From Brachycybe producta (taxonomy: Eukaryota; Arthropoda; Diplopoda; Playtdesmida; Andrognathidae): 64,000 nt of DNA. The DNA is taken from positions 516,001-580,000 of the forward strand of contig JAUPFP010000037.1 of the NCBI GenBank assembly GCA_036925085.1, written 5' to 3'. Shown here in pieces: positions 46,101 through 55,674 of this stretch. Each line of letters begins with the position of its first letter. Position 1 is the first letter of the stretch. Under the pieces are notes generated by a model. That model searched no databases. It was not told where the DNA came from and saw only the letters and a program-made list of their open reading frames with translations. The translations under genes were made by a program, and so were the position numbers.

Positions 46101-47584
46101 AAGCCATATGAACAGTAAACGAATCGATATCCGGAAAACCTTTCTTACAAGGACTACAGATATAAAGATCCGTATCGTTCCTCTTATTAGAATCGGGAGT
46201 CGAGTTTTCGACAACCGTATTCTGCAGAGAGGAAGAAGATGAATTTTCTTCCACTTTCTCTTGTTGTTTTGAATTCGAATGAAACATTTTAACGTGTTGC
46301 TCGACTCCGTCTTTACTCAGTAAGATGCAAGAACACATCTTACATTTATAACAAGATACAGTTTCGACCAGACAATCGAACTCTTTCTGATGATTCATCT
46401 CGACGGGCGCCGCCGCAGAAGTTCCATCGACTTCCATTTTAACTTGATTCGAAACTTCGGCCGATCCGAGATGTTCTTCCGAAGATGTCATGTGACCGTT
46501 TCCGTCGTCTACTAACTGATGCTGTTCGTTATAAAGAAAGGATCCTTCGTGCGTTGCAGCGTTCGAAGGATCGGACTCAGACTGACCACGATGGACATCG
46601 GCATCGTTCGTGGTCCCGAAATCTGTCAAAAGAAACATCGTAACGGGTGAAACAATGTCAATATTCAAATGTTGTTCGTCCGAACTATAAGTAAACTGAC
46701 CTAATCCTAGACCGAGATGATAATGAGTCACGATGTTGCCTACGACGTGAGAGTTACTGTCGACGGATGTTGGTGGATGACCGTGACTACTCGAGTCCGA
46801 TGTGAGAGCATGACTTCCGGTGGAAGACGGAGCAACGCTGTAAACGTTTCCACTAGACGAGTCGACAACGTGTTGAAGAGAACCAACAGATGCCAGAAGG
46901 TCGGCGGCCGTAACGGCGACAGCGGACGACGAAGGAACAGCGATTTGAGCCGAAACCTGAGCATGACCATTACCCTTAAAACCAAAAAAAAAAAAATGTT
47001 AGAACAGAAATCTCAAGGTGGTTTTAACGTGCAAACGGCTCCTTGAACTCTGCTTATGCTGTCTTTTAGGATTAATATTGAAAGTTTTTTTGAAACTAGA
47101 AGGGTAGTCAAATCACTTAAAAGATATTTCCAAGACAGGCCATTTTCAAACTCACATAAAACGTTCATTTTGAAATATTTGATATCTTTCAAAATAGGCT
47201 TTTTGAAAATCTCCCAACTTTAAGTAACTTAGTAGACAATATTTTTTTAAAATTTATCTCTCTATAAAACGTTTATTTTGAAAGATACCAATATGAAAAT
47301 ACTCATAAGTGATTGAGCTACCCTTCTAGTTTTTAAAACATTTTCAAGTTTCTCTTCACTCTGCACCTAAAAGATAGAATAATCTGAGTTCGAGAGGCGA
47401 TTACACTTTTAAACCTGAATAACGAATATAACGAGATGAACACCTGAATATCTGCTATTGATTGCGTGATGACGTATGGCGACACCTGGCCAGCAGTTAC
47501 GCGAACTTCATTAGTTGCCGCTGCAGCTGACTCCCCTAAAGTAACTGGAATGTAACTGGCATCACTTCTTGAATTTGCCGCCAT
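40170..47584 (-). CDS. C2H2 zinc-finger protein with 11 fingers (paralog A)
   Basis: Probable nuclear sequence-specific regulator. Seven coding exons: 47444-47584, 45826-46974, 44671-44855, 44386-44598, 44194-44305, 42115-42858, 40170-40472; phases agree, product 948 residues. Fingers 1 and 2 lie in the long second exon inside acidic, Ser-rich sequence with a KKKKK basic patch. Fingers 3-11 form the array from exon 4 to exon 6, with HTGEKPF and HSGEKPY linkers around fingers 8-10. The last exon encodes an acidic tail with runs of Glu. Finger order and spacing equal those of the gene at 49100. An upstream non-coding exon ending at 48102 probably splices to 47629 and carries an 11-codon upstream ORF. 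The finger spacing recalls vertebrate multi-finger regulators, but I could not name an ortholog. F1 MITEs lie in introns. Confidence 0.88.
40798..41382. mobile_element. Dispersed element starting ACTAGTGGGGTAAC (copy 2), inserted in F1
   Basis: Same blocks as the copy at 29114, in the same order, ending GGGGCTTAATATATATATAA. F1 sequence flanks it on both sides (CTACATTTCAGAAACATTTA before, TTTTAGAAACTAGAATGATA after). It lies in the last intron of zinc-finger gene A. It carries an extra hairpin at 40842-40985. Confidence 0.75.
40842..40985. mobile_element. Hairpin MITE, GACGTCA family (copy 3)
   Basis: CACAGGCAATTGTGCCCAGC, then ATTAGAATTTC, pairs with the right end GAAATTCTAATGCTGAGCAC, then AATTGCCCGTG. 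The inner part holds CCGCCCTTTTATGACGTCA. Related to 246-410. Confidence 0.75.
41383..42090. mobile_element. F1 arms and fragments in the last intron of zinc-finger gene A
   Basis: After the dispersed element the host F1 continues to about 41610. A further F1 right arm ends near 41905 (GTTCAAGAGGCGTTTACAC). Two copies of a segment GTTTTTCAAGAAACTGTG and GTCGATAG near 41769 and 42048 show a local duplication. Confidence 0.55.
43407..43780. mobile_element. Decayed hAT-type MITE with secondary insertion
   Basis: TAGGGCTCAGATTTGTGTGC starts it; TGAGAAACATTTGCTTGATA marks the eroded right end. Inner GAGGGGCTAGATGTCTGG and CAATTGGCTCTCGGGCCACA identify the family. A foreign piece from about 43640 to 43725, with TATGGACTTTTATGTCCCTC and TGCTAGCAGAGTACTAATTG, interrupts it. 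Confidence 0.65.
45060..45575. mobile_element. Two adjacent F1 MITEs in zinc-finger gene A
   Basis: First copy about 45060-45325, second about 45328-45575. Both keep TTTTCATG or TTTCATGTTGAT, the CAACTTTAAGCAGA or equivalent centre, and the right-arm TTCTAGT. Outer ends are worn. Confidence 0.6.
47012..47422. mobile_element. F1 MITE in intron 1 of zinc-finger gene A
   Basis: Starts TCTCAAGGTGGTTTTAACGT, has GAAACTAGAAGGGTAGTCAA, a partly repeated centre, GTGATTGAGCTACCCTTCTA, GTTCGAGAGGCGATTACAC and ends TTAAACCTGAATAA. It stops about 20 bp from the exon 1 donor. Confidence 0.75.
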
Positions 47585-49099
47585 TTTTTAAAAAAACTGG
47601 TTTGAAAGTATCACTGTAATTCCCGTAATCTGTAATGAAAATAAAAACTCATCACTTTCATGTCATTTCTAATTAATTTCATTAAAAACGATCATATATT
47701 TAAATTAGGCATTAACTAAAATTAAAAAACCGCATTTATTTTAAAGATTTTCGACGAAAATTGTCCAAAAACTTTGGCGATAATTCCCTATCGTTCTACA
47801 ACATTGTCAATGTGATGTCACAAAGAATAACTACACAACGAGAACGACGTCACAAGAAAACAAAAAATGTGACGTCACTAACAACCTGCCCTGTTTTTAT
47901 GTTACGTAGCCACTTGAATAAAGGTCCTTGGGTGAGGCTAGGAACTAAGTATTTTAAAGCGAAAATTGAGACTTTTACGTTCTTAATCGTCTCAATCAAT
48001 GAAACTTAGATGTTATTACAATAAATGGTAATATTTAACTGTGAGAACTACACACGAAATCTGTCTAAAGACAACTAATGAGTAAGCAGCGATAAACTCA
48101 CCTCAAGTCCTCCGCCATATTACAATTCAGAAATACAACGAAAACGACGACGTGTGACGTATGCTTCTTGTATTTACTATCTAACGGATCTCCTCATTGG
48201 TCTATTGCAATTGCAACCCATCCACCCACTGCCCCTGGTCATCAAACGGCGCTTTTGATAAAGAATGTTTAGTATTATCGATAATTAACTTGCATATCGA
48301 TTAAAATTCTAATTGAAATGCAAGGGAGACAACATAGAGAGATAAATCTCGCAAGCCGTTTTACTTTTTATCTGCTTTTTTTGCCACATTTCAAGTTTAT
48401 TCTTGGTGTCCAATGAAACGTGGATCAATTTGAAATCGGTTGGTATCCATACATTCTGATGTGAATCTTAATGAATCTCGGTGAATCTTTGAAAATTTTA
48501 GTGAATCTCGTACATGATTTTTATTTGTTTGTTTGTTAAAATGGCGGCGGCGCGCTGATTTATGTTGTAGCCGCTAATCTATCGCCGACTAAGAGGAAAT
48601 TTCACATAAAAAAATGAAATCGGATTATTAATTATAATTTTGACAAATAAAATTGATATTTGCAAGAAATTTTGAAAGGCAAGTATGTAATTTACAATAA
48701 GGATACGCTATTTATACTGAAATAAGACAATCTAATGATATAATTCTTCTAATTCGTAAGGAATTGAAAACTCGCGGGAAATAAAAAAAGCCTCGAAACC
48801 AGAATAAAAATTGGTGATTTTTAATGAGAAAACATGGCTAAAATTCTCCACTTTCATTCATTTTAGGTTAAAATACAACTATTTCGAAAGCTTCCTTTCA
48901 ATATTCTTCATAAAGCTTCACGCTAAATTTATAATTACGATAAAAAAATGTTCGAAAAAACATCACAAACGATGAAAATCAAACTTTTTTAATCTCGAAC
49001 CCCCCTCGTATGACGTCACACAATATGTAACATGTGACGTCACAAGATATTATTACTATTTTTAATTATTTATTATAATATTCTACAGATTTTTAACCA
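47585..49099. promoter_or_regulatory. Shared upstream region of two divergent zinc-finger paralogs, CRE-rich
   Basis: Full CRE palindromes TGACGTCA lie at 47870-47877, 49011-49018 and 49035-49042, with a further ACGTCAC at 47856 and a fourth full copy at 49105-49112 inside the first codons of gene B. The minus-strand 5' exon of gene A ends at 48102. A GC-rich GGCGGCGGCGCGCTG at 48543-48557 may belong to a 5' exon of gene B, whose coding exon follows an acceptor at 49088. No TATA box seen. Confidence 0.6.
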
Positions 49100-52000
49100 A
49101 TGGATGACGTCAACCGAACATCAACCCACATGTCAACAAAGACAATACACATTGATTTACCTAATGGTACCTTATCAAAGGTACCAATTGTTTTGGAAGT
49201 ACCAAAAGATCTTTCTCCCGGTAATACAAAAATAAAATATTATATAAAAAAATATTAATTTAAAATTTATCATTTTTTTTTACATTTTGACAGATGACGA
49301 GAGTTCGATTAATTTAAGTTATTCGCCTTCTGATCTGGAACCATCTCTCTTTGACGGAATCAATCTGGACGATTTCGTGGACGTTGTTACGACTTACAAA
49401 TGTAAATTCTGTACTTTCAGTTGCGCTTGGAAAAGCGGACTGATGAGCCACTTACGTACGACACATATTGAAGGATTGTGTCGTAATGACGAAGAAATCG
49501 ACGACATTTCGGAAGACGATTCGAGAAAAATACGAGAGACGTCGTCAGAGCTACAACCGGTTGGTTCCATCAACGAAAAGGTTTCGGTTCAAAGGATTTT
49601 TCTATGTGGACAATGCAATCGAGGTTTTGCGTCGTTGAATGAGTGCAAAGAACATGTTATGAAGGTTTCTTAAAATTGTCATAACTTTCTTAACGTTTTG
49701 TAACAATCAGAAAAGCAAATCACAAAAAAAAAATGTTCTAACAAATACTGCCATTGACTATTGGTACAGAATAATATGACAGTCACGAAATAATAACATA
49801 CAAGCAGTGACATCATAAAATATGATTGTCACAATTTTTTTGACTTTTTTCTATGATGAGGCCCTTCTCTTTTGTATTTTTTAAGAGAAATTAAAAGTGT
49901 TGTTAGAAACTAGAATGACAGCTGAATCACTTGATAGTATTTTCATGTTGATATTATCTTTCAAAATTAACTTTTTACAAACAAACAAAAAATACCGTTT
50001 GTGGTTTATTTTAAAAGATATCATAATGAAAATTACTCTTTAGTAATTAAGCTACCCTTCTAGTTTTTAAAACATTTTCGAAGTTTTTCTTGATTTGTCT
50101 CCTGAAAGACAAAAGAACCAGAAATTTGAAGGGCGTTTAAAACTAGTTAAACTAGAATCCAGTATATAATCATGCTGGTCTTTTCCAAAACTATAGTCTC
50201 TAACTAGGTTCTCTGACTGAAGAAAAAAACGTATTTCTGGTTTTCTTAGCGATTTCTACGAAATGTTTGTTTGTGTACTTTGTAATTGCTTGTCTTTATA
50301 GGATCACAAAACCAGAAAAAGAAAGAAAACAAAGCAAAAGAAGCAGGTTAAGAGTGAAGAAGACAAAAGAAACGAGAGAAAAACGGATAAAAGACAAGCC
50401 ACAGATTACATCGAAACACTCAGTAAACGAAAGGTTAAATGAGAGAACTCCTTTAGTTTATATTAATGAAGAAAAAACGACGAGAAACCATATTTTGAAG
50501 TGACTTTTTTTTTATTAGAAATCTACGGAGCCCTGTAAAGGACATGCGAGATTTGTTTTAAAATCTCGACATTTCCACTTTTTCCAAAATCTCGAAATTT
50601 CGACTTTTTCCAAAATCTCGACATTTCGACTTTTAATCTATTTTATTCAGTCATGTTAATTATGCCATGTTGTGCGCACCATACTCTAATAATTAAATTA
50701 TCGCTGCTACAAGAGGGCGCTTGCAATAATTTCATTATTAGAGTATGGTGCGCACAACATGGCATAATTAACATGACCGAATAAAAGAGATTAAAAGTCG
50801 AAATGTCGAGATTTAAAAAAAATCTCGCCTGTCCTTTACAGGGCTCCGTAGAAATCTGAAGATTTTGATATATTTTTCGATCGAGAGCCATTATAATCTC
50901 CAAGATGATTTTGCTTAATTGTTATATGTGCCGAAGGTGCGGAAGTCGTACATAGAGGCGAAGTGGCTCCTAATTTTAAAGAAATCTTAAAACTGTTGCT
51001 TCAAAAAAAGGTTTTTCATTACAAAAAATCGTGACACAACTTCACGTAATTTCTCGATTCTCGTCTCTCTTAGGTTCGGCCTCCGAAATCTTTATCTGAA
51101 GATTACCAACTATCGAAGACGAGATGTCACGTTAAGAAACACGAATCGAAGGAGAAACTATACAAGTGATTCATTGAGAACTTTTACTAAATCACTTGTA
51201 GGTTTTTTTTACTAAAACTTTGATTGTTTCTTTTCATTAAAAAAAAAGGTGTGAAGTCAAAAGCTGCAATCAGCAGTTCAGTTTCGAAGAAACATTGAAA
51301 TATCATGGAAAGTGTCACATCGATGCCAATCTTTCCGATTGTTCATTTACGTTTCAATGTCCAGAATGTTCGTCTCGAATGAACAATTGGCGATTAATGA
51401 CAAATCACCTATGGACCGTACATCAAGTAGACATGGAATTGTTTTCGTGCCCCGATTGTTCGTATCGAACGACGAGTCGGTACAAACTCGAAACTCATCG
51501 TCCGATACACAGAGACGAACGTGATTTTATCTGTGCAAAATGTAACAAGGGGTTTAAACAATTGAATCAACTTCGAAACCATCAGGTTGTTCATACGGAT
51601 CGCAAGAACGTAAAGGAACCGTGTTGGTTTAGCGAAAAAAAATGCGAACAGTGTAATCGTAGTTTCTCCGATTCGAAATGTCTTCGTAAACACGTGGAAG
51701 CCGTACATAATAAACCGAGACCTTACGTCTGTTCGTTTTGCGGTCACACGGCGGCTCGTAAAGCAATGTTGCAGTTGCACGTTCGTCAGCATACCGGCGA
51801 GAAACCGTTCCGTTGCGACACGTGCGACTATGCGACCGGCGATCACAATTCTCTTCGCCGTCATAAAATGAGACACACGGGTCTTAAAAAGTACAAATGT
51901 CCTCATTGTAGTTACGCTTGCATACAATCAAGTTCTTTCAAAACACACATTAAGACAAAGCATCCAAAAACGGATGATGGACTCTATTGTTGTGAACTTT

Positions 52001-52590
52001 GCGCGTTTCGATCGGTCAATAAAGATAATTATGATACACATTTGGTCGATCACAAACGGGACGTGAACGTTGTTACAAAAGTAACGGAACCTACGAATAC
52101 GATCGTGAGCGAAGGAGTCGAACGGCCGCAAGAACAATCGTTAAATCGAGAGCTCGATGCAATGGATATTATACCAGAAAACTTAGCAGCTGCACAACTG
52201 ATTTTCAGTTGTCTGAATGCGTTTTCCGAAAAAGCCGTACATAACTGTAGTTTCGAAGCGATCGATAACGCTAAATCGCAAACGATCACCATTCATATTC
52301 CGAACGACGAGATACAGCGAGACGGAGATCAAATCTATCTAACTTTTCAACAACCAGATGTGATAAATGTCTTAAACGACAATAACGTCAATAAAACGGC
52401 AGAATCCGAAATACAGACTGGATTCGAACTAACCGTTTGTAACGAAGAGACTCGTGAACGGAGGAACACGAACGAAATGTGTAATTCAGACATTTCGCTC
52501 GTCACTTCTAGTGGTGACCGTAATATTCTAGATTTTTGTGCAGTTTCTTCGGTTGATATGCCGATGCTTATGACCGATACATCTTCTTAG
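49100..52590 (+). CDS. C2H2 zinc-finger protein with 11 fingers (paralog B)
   Basis: Probable nuclear regulator. Five coding exons: 49100-49220, 49294-49664, 50302-50433, 51074-51165, 51249-52590; phases agree, product 685 residues. The N-terminus resembles a short acidic activation region (many Asp, Glu, Ser). Fingers 1 and 2 are in exon 2, then a highly basic linker in exons 3 and 4, then fingers 3-11 in exon 5. Finger order and several cores match paralog A, for example DHNSLRRHKMRH and YACIQSS. The intron before finger 3 lies at the same codon and phase in both genes, while B lacks the two introns that split fingers 5 and 6 of A. The C-terminal 150 residues are unlike A. Head-to-head position suggests an inverted duplication. 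Confidence 0.9.
49885..50140. mobile_element. F1 MITE in intron 2 of zinc-finger gene B
   Basis: TTAGAAACTAGAATGACAGC, TTTTCATGTTGATATTATCT, then AAAGATATCATAATGAAAAT and AAGCTACCCTTCTAGTTTTT. Confidence 0.7.
50525..50849. mobile_element. 325-bp foldback MITE with 8-bp target duplication
   Basis: Ends ACGGAGCCCTGTAAAGGACA and TGTCCTTTACAGGGCTCCGT are perfect inverted repeats. AGAAATCT flanks both sides (50517-50524 and 50850-50857). Long inner arms include TTATGCCATGTTGTGCGCAC and its complement. The 8-bp duplication fits a hAT-type element. It lies in intron 3 of zinc-finger gene B. Its ends resemble inner parts of F3. Confidence 0.92.
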
Positions 52591-53718
52591 GCCTTAAGGA
52601 GTCGAAAGTGTACAAAAAAACATTTTTTTTTTCGTATCTTTGATCGTAAAACAATTCGAATATTTCAAACTAGAAGAGTAAACAAAGGTGCATAGATAAT
52701 TTTGATGATGATACTTTTTTTGAAAATAGAACTTCGAACAAAAACTGACGAAATTTTACCTTTTCTGAAATTCTGACCAATAGCGAATAGCGAAATTACC
52801 ATACAAAGTTTTATTTTCTACGATATCATCGTAAACATTTTAATTCCAACTTCAATTACGTTTCTAATTTTCAAACATTATCCAAATTTACTAGAAAGAA
52901 ATTCTTGGAACCTTAACCCTCTGAACAGGGTTCCAATATAGAAAAACCATTCAAGAAAAAAAGGTTTTTCTGTGTCGAAACGTTAAGCCCGTTAGACACC
53001 ATCAATTTTAACTTGCATTTTTGTGTCAATTAAATGATGAATGTTTTCGTGAATGATTTTGCACATAAAATGTATAAATTAATTTATAAGTATCAATCGG
53101 CGGATATACACTTGTAAAAGTATTCGAACATTGTTACCTAAAAAATGTGCGCAGAACAGTCCCGTAATGTGACAGTTTATCGTATATCTAACCTTGTGAA
53201 CGTCTAGACAAGAGAATTGGGGGAGAGGCGTGCTAAATATGTTGCGGAGCACATCATATATAGCTTTGTAAATTACATAAGAATGATGCTGATCCTGAAA
53301 AAAAGCACTCTAGTAGATGTGATCATTTAAGAAAAATAGAACATCTTCTAAAATAATGAAACTTTTCAACAAATAATTTAACATTCACGTCGTTATATAC
53401 ATTAATATACATTAATTTATACATTTATTTAAGAACTAATTGTAGGTGTATAACGGGCTTTACACAGAGTTAAAGTTAAAAGTTCCAAGTTTCCTTCTTT
53501 AAAATTTGCCCCTCTGATTGTTCTTTGTGTTTTGTTTTTTTCGAATGCTGGAAATTTGCATTTTTATCAAGATTTGTTCAGTTCTCATTTGCAATTAAAT
53601 TATAAATTCGTTTTGATTAACGATTTAATGGTGTTCATTATAATAAATGGAAAGAAAAAAAAAACACATTTTACAAACCGTTATCATAAAGCTACAATGG
53701 ATTTGATACATGCATCCA
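52591..53718. other. Spacer between zinc-finger gene B and MRPL36
   Basis: Contains the 3' ends of both convergent genes, without a clear AATAAA close to either stop. F6-type ends near 52905-52940 (CTTGGAACCTTAACCCTCTG) and 53475-53505 (AGTTAAAAGTTCCAAG) may mark one inserted repeat of about 600 bp. Confidence 0.4.
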
Positions 53719-54174
53719 TTACCAGGGTCTTTTCGTTCCTTGAGTAGCGTGCGTCAGAATCCAATAATGCTCCGGTTTCGGCTGCAACTTCTTCTGTTTG
53801 TGTCTCGGATGTGTTTTACACAAGTTCATCCATTGACCTTCTTTATAAACAAAGTAACAATCTCCACAACGTTTCTTAAGCCTCAGTTTCATTTTAAATG
53901 TTCTGATTTGTTCCTTGTTCGTCTCTATCTTGAAGTTTAACAGTTTCGATTCGGTTGTTACTTCTTTGAACGGTGACACTTGAAGAAGATGAAAGTTTCG
54001 AGCCAGTTTTGTCATTGGTAAAGGTAAAGGCTTCAGAAACGGTCGTTCAGACTCATGAGAAATCGATTTCACGACTTCGACCGACGAACCTTTGTATTTC
54101 GGACTCAATAATTGGCTTGTGTAGTTCTTTACCACCGCAAAACGACTCAGAATCCTTGTACAGAACGGAAACAT
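53719..54174 (-). CDS. MRPL36: Mitochondrial ribosomal protein bL36m
   Basis: Small zinc-binding protein of the mitochondrial large ribosomal subunit. One coding exon, 151 residues. Residues about 105-135 carry the bL36 signature: [15 protein letters not shown], then [10 protein letters not shown], with the Cys-Cys-Cys-His zinc ligands. The N-terminus ([16 protein letters not shown]) is basic and hydrophobic like a mitochondrial targeting peptide. The start at 54174 is chosen because the in-frame codon further upstream is a GTG, and a TTTCAG acceptor lies about 18 bp upstream of the ATG, implying a 5' UTR intron. About 20 residues follow the usual HKQ end ([13 protein letters not shown]), and the protein is longer than the human one of about 103. 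It diverges from NDUFS6, 559 bp away. Confidence 0.9.
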   Translation of the reverse strand: MFPFCTRILSRFAVVKNYTSQLLSPKYKGSSVEVVKSISHESERPFLKPLPLPMTKLARNFHLLQVSPFKEVTTESKLLNFKIETNKEQIRTFKMKLRLKKRCGDCYFVYKEGQWMNLCKTHPRHKQKKLQPKPEHYWILTHATQGTKRPW

Positions 54175-54732
54175 TGTGTTTATATTGTAAATGTCCACTT
54201 AACTGAAATAAAAATCCAAAATTTCAATTCTACATAAATTAAAGAATGAAGTTGACATGACGTAACATTAATGAAGCACAATTGGTTGTTACAGAACGAA
54301 ATCTTTTTCATTGCATCTCACATTGATCGACGCCATATTAGATGACCCCTAGCGATCTTTTTTATATAGTTTAGTAATCCATGTTATTATGCTTCATAAT
54401 GTGACCATAGCGCAAACGATCATGCCGGGCGAAATCTTCATCCAAGCAATAACGCAAACACTAACTATAAATATACACATATCTATACGAATTACATACC
54501 AATATTCAGTGTTATCGTCAAAATACATCAACTCGAACACCTTTTTGTTCTTGATCTCAAGTCTAATATAACATAAAAACTAAATAGAAAAGTGGAAGCA
54601 CTAACTGTACTCCATGAGAGCTGCCATTTTTTTTTACAGTTATCTAAAATCTCGCCAGGTAGAAGCAGCTTACTCAATATGGTCCCGCCATCTAACGGCA
54701 GTTAGCGTCATTAATAAATTATATTGAAAAAA
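54175..54732. promoter_or_regulatory. Shared promoter region of MRPL36 and NDUFS6
   Basis: 558 bp separate the two divergent start codons. It holds patches with GATCGACGCCATATTAGATG near 54326 and ATGGTCCCGCCATCTAACG near 54679, both with GCCAT cores like those of YY1-type sites, and a GACGTAAC half-CRE near 54259. No TATA box on either strand near the starts. Confidence 0.55.
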
Positions 54733-55531
54733 ATGGCAACTGTCGTTCGAGCTTCTGTTGCTCGTTCAGTGAAGAGACTGAACAAAGTTGCGTCTCCGAC
54801 CATTTCTTCGCATCAGAATCTAACGACCAAACCGTCTGATGTCAAAGTGGAAGAGAAAATGACCCACACAGGCCAAGTATATAGATAATCGTTGCATTAT
54901 TACGTCATTTTTGCTATTTAGTTTTAGTACGGAGTGTCGCCATATTGTGTCTTTTGCACATATAAAGCATTGATTGCTTTTGGACACAAGATGGATGCTA
55001 GTGTGTATTTGGTAACCGTGCGCTGTAAGAGATAGGCGTGATAGTAATACTGGTAGATAAAGAATACCGGAGTCGTTTCACCTTGAGAGTAGCAAACGTT
55101 TTATGCTAATGAGCCTGTTATATTAGTTTTTTTTATTTCTAAATCATAATTAATTTATTTAAAATTTAGTTTATATTTATTTAAATTTTCTTAATTTATT
55201 TAATTATATTTTATTATTTAGTTTTCATTTAATTTTTTATTACATTTTATATTAATATTTATTTATATTTCTCTTTTTTCTTTAGAAATGGAATGAAAAT
55301 GATTATCGATTGGTTCGATTCATCGACAGACCGAAACAGATTAACGAGAGATTTGCAATCGACCTGATTGCCGAAATTCCTCCGAAAGGCGTCGCAGCAA
55401 AATCGACAAGTTGTGACGGTGGTGGTGGACCACTTGGACATCCGAAAGTTTTCATCAATTTGGACAAACCGGGAAATCACATTTGCGGTTACTGCGGTCT
55501 GCGTTTTTACCAAGAGAAACATGAGCACTAG
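54733..55531 (+). CDS. NDUFS6: NADH dehydrogenase (complex I) iron-sulfur protein 6
   Basis: Zinc-binding 13-kDa subunit of mitochondrial complex I, matrix arm, needed for late assembly. Two exons, 54733-54876 and 55286-55531, join in phase 0 to give 129 residues. Residues 1-35 are basic and Ser-rich like a transit peptide. The body shows EKMTHTGQKWNENDYR, INERFAIDLIAE, CDGGGGPLGHPKVFINLD and the C-terminal CGYCGL with H, the zinc-binding Cys-His set (Cys in ACDGG-like, Cys-x-x-Cys near the end). This is the full family length. AATAAA lies at 55631-55636, 100 bp beyond the stop, so its transcript may overlap the convergent MARVEL gene. Confidence 0.97.
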
Positions 55532-55674
55532 AATCTTTAGATTAAATTGGAAACGACGAAAAATAGAATATAGAAAACTAAATATGAATTTATGAATCCT
55601 TCTTGTATTAAAAATAATTAATAAATGTGAAATAAAGATTGAAGAAATAATTATTTTATTGATTCAAACATTTT

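Noticed and set aside
51409-51927. Minus-strand ORF of 172 codons
   Set aside because: Antisense shadow of the zinc-finger array of gene B.
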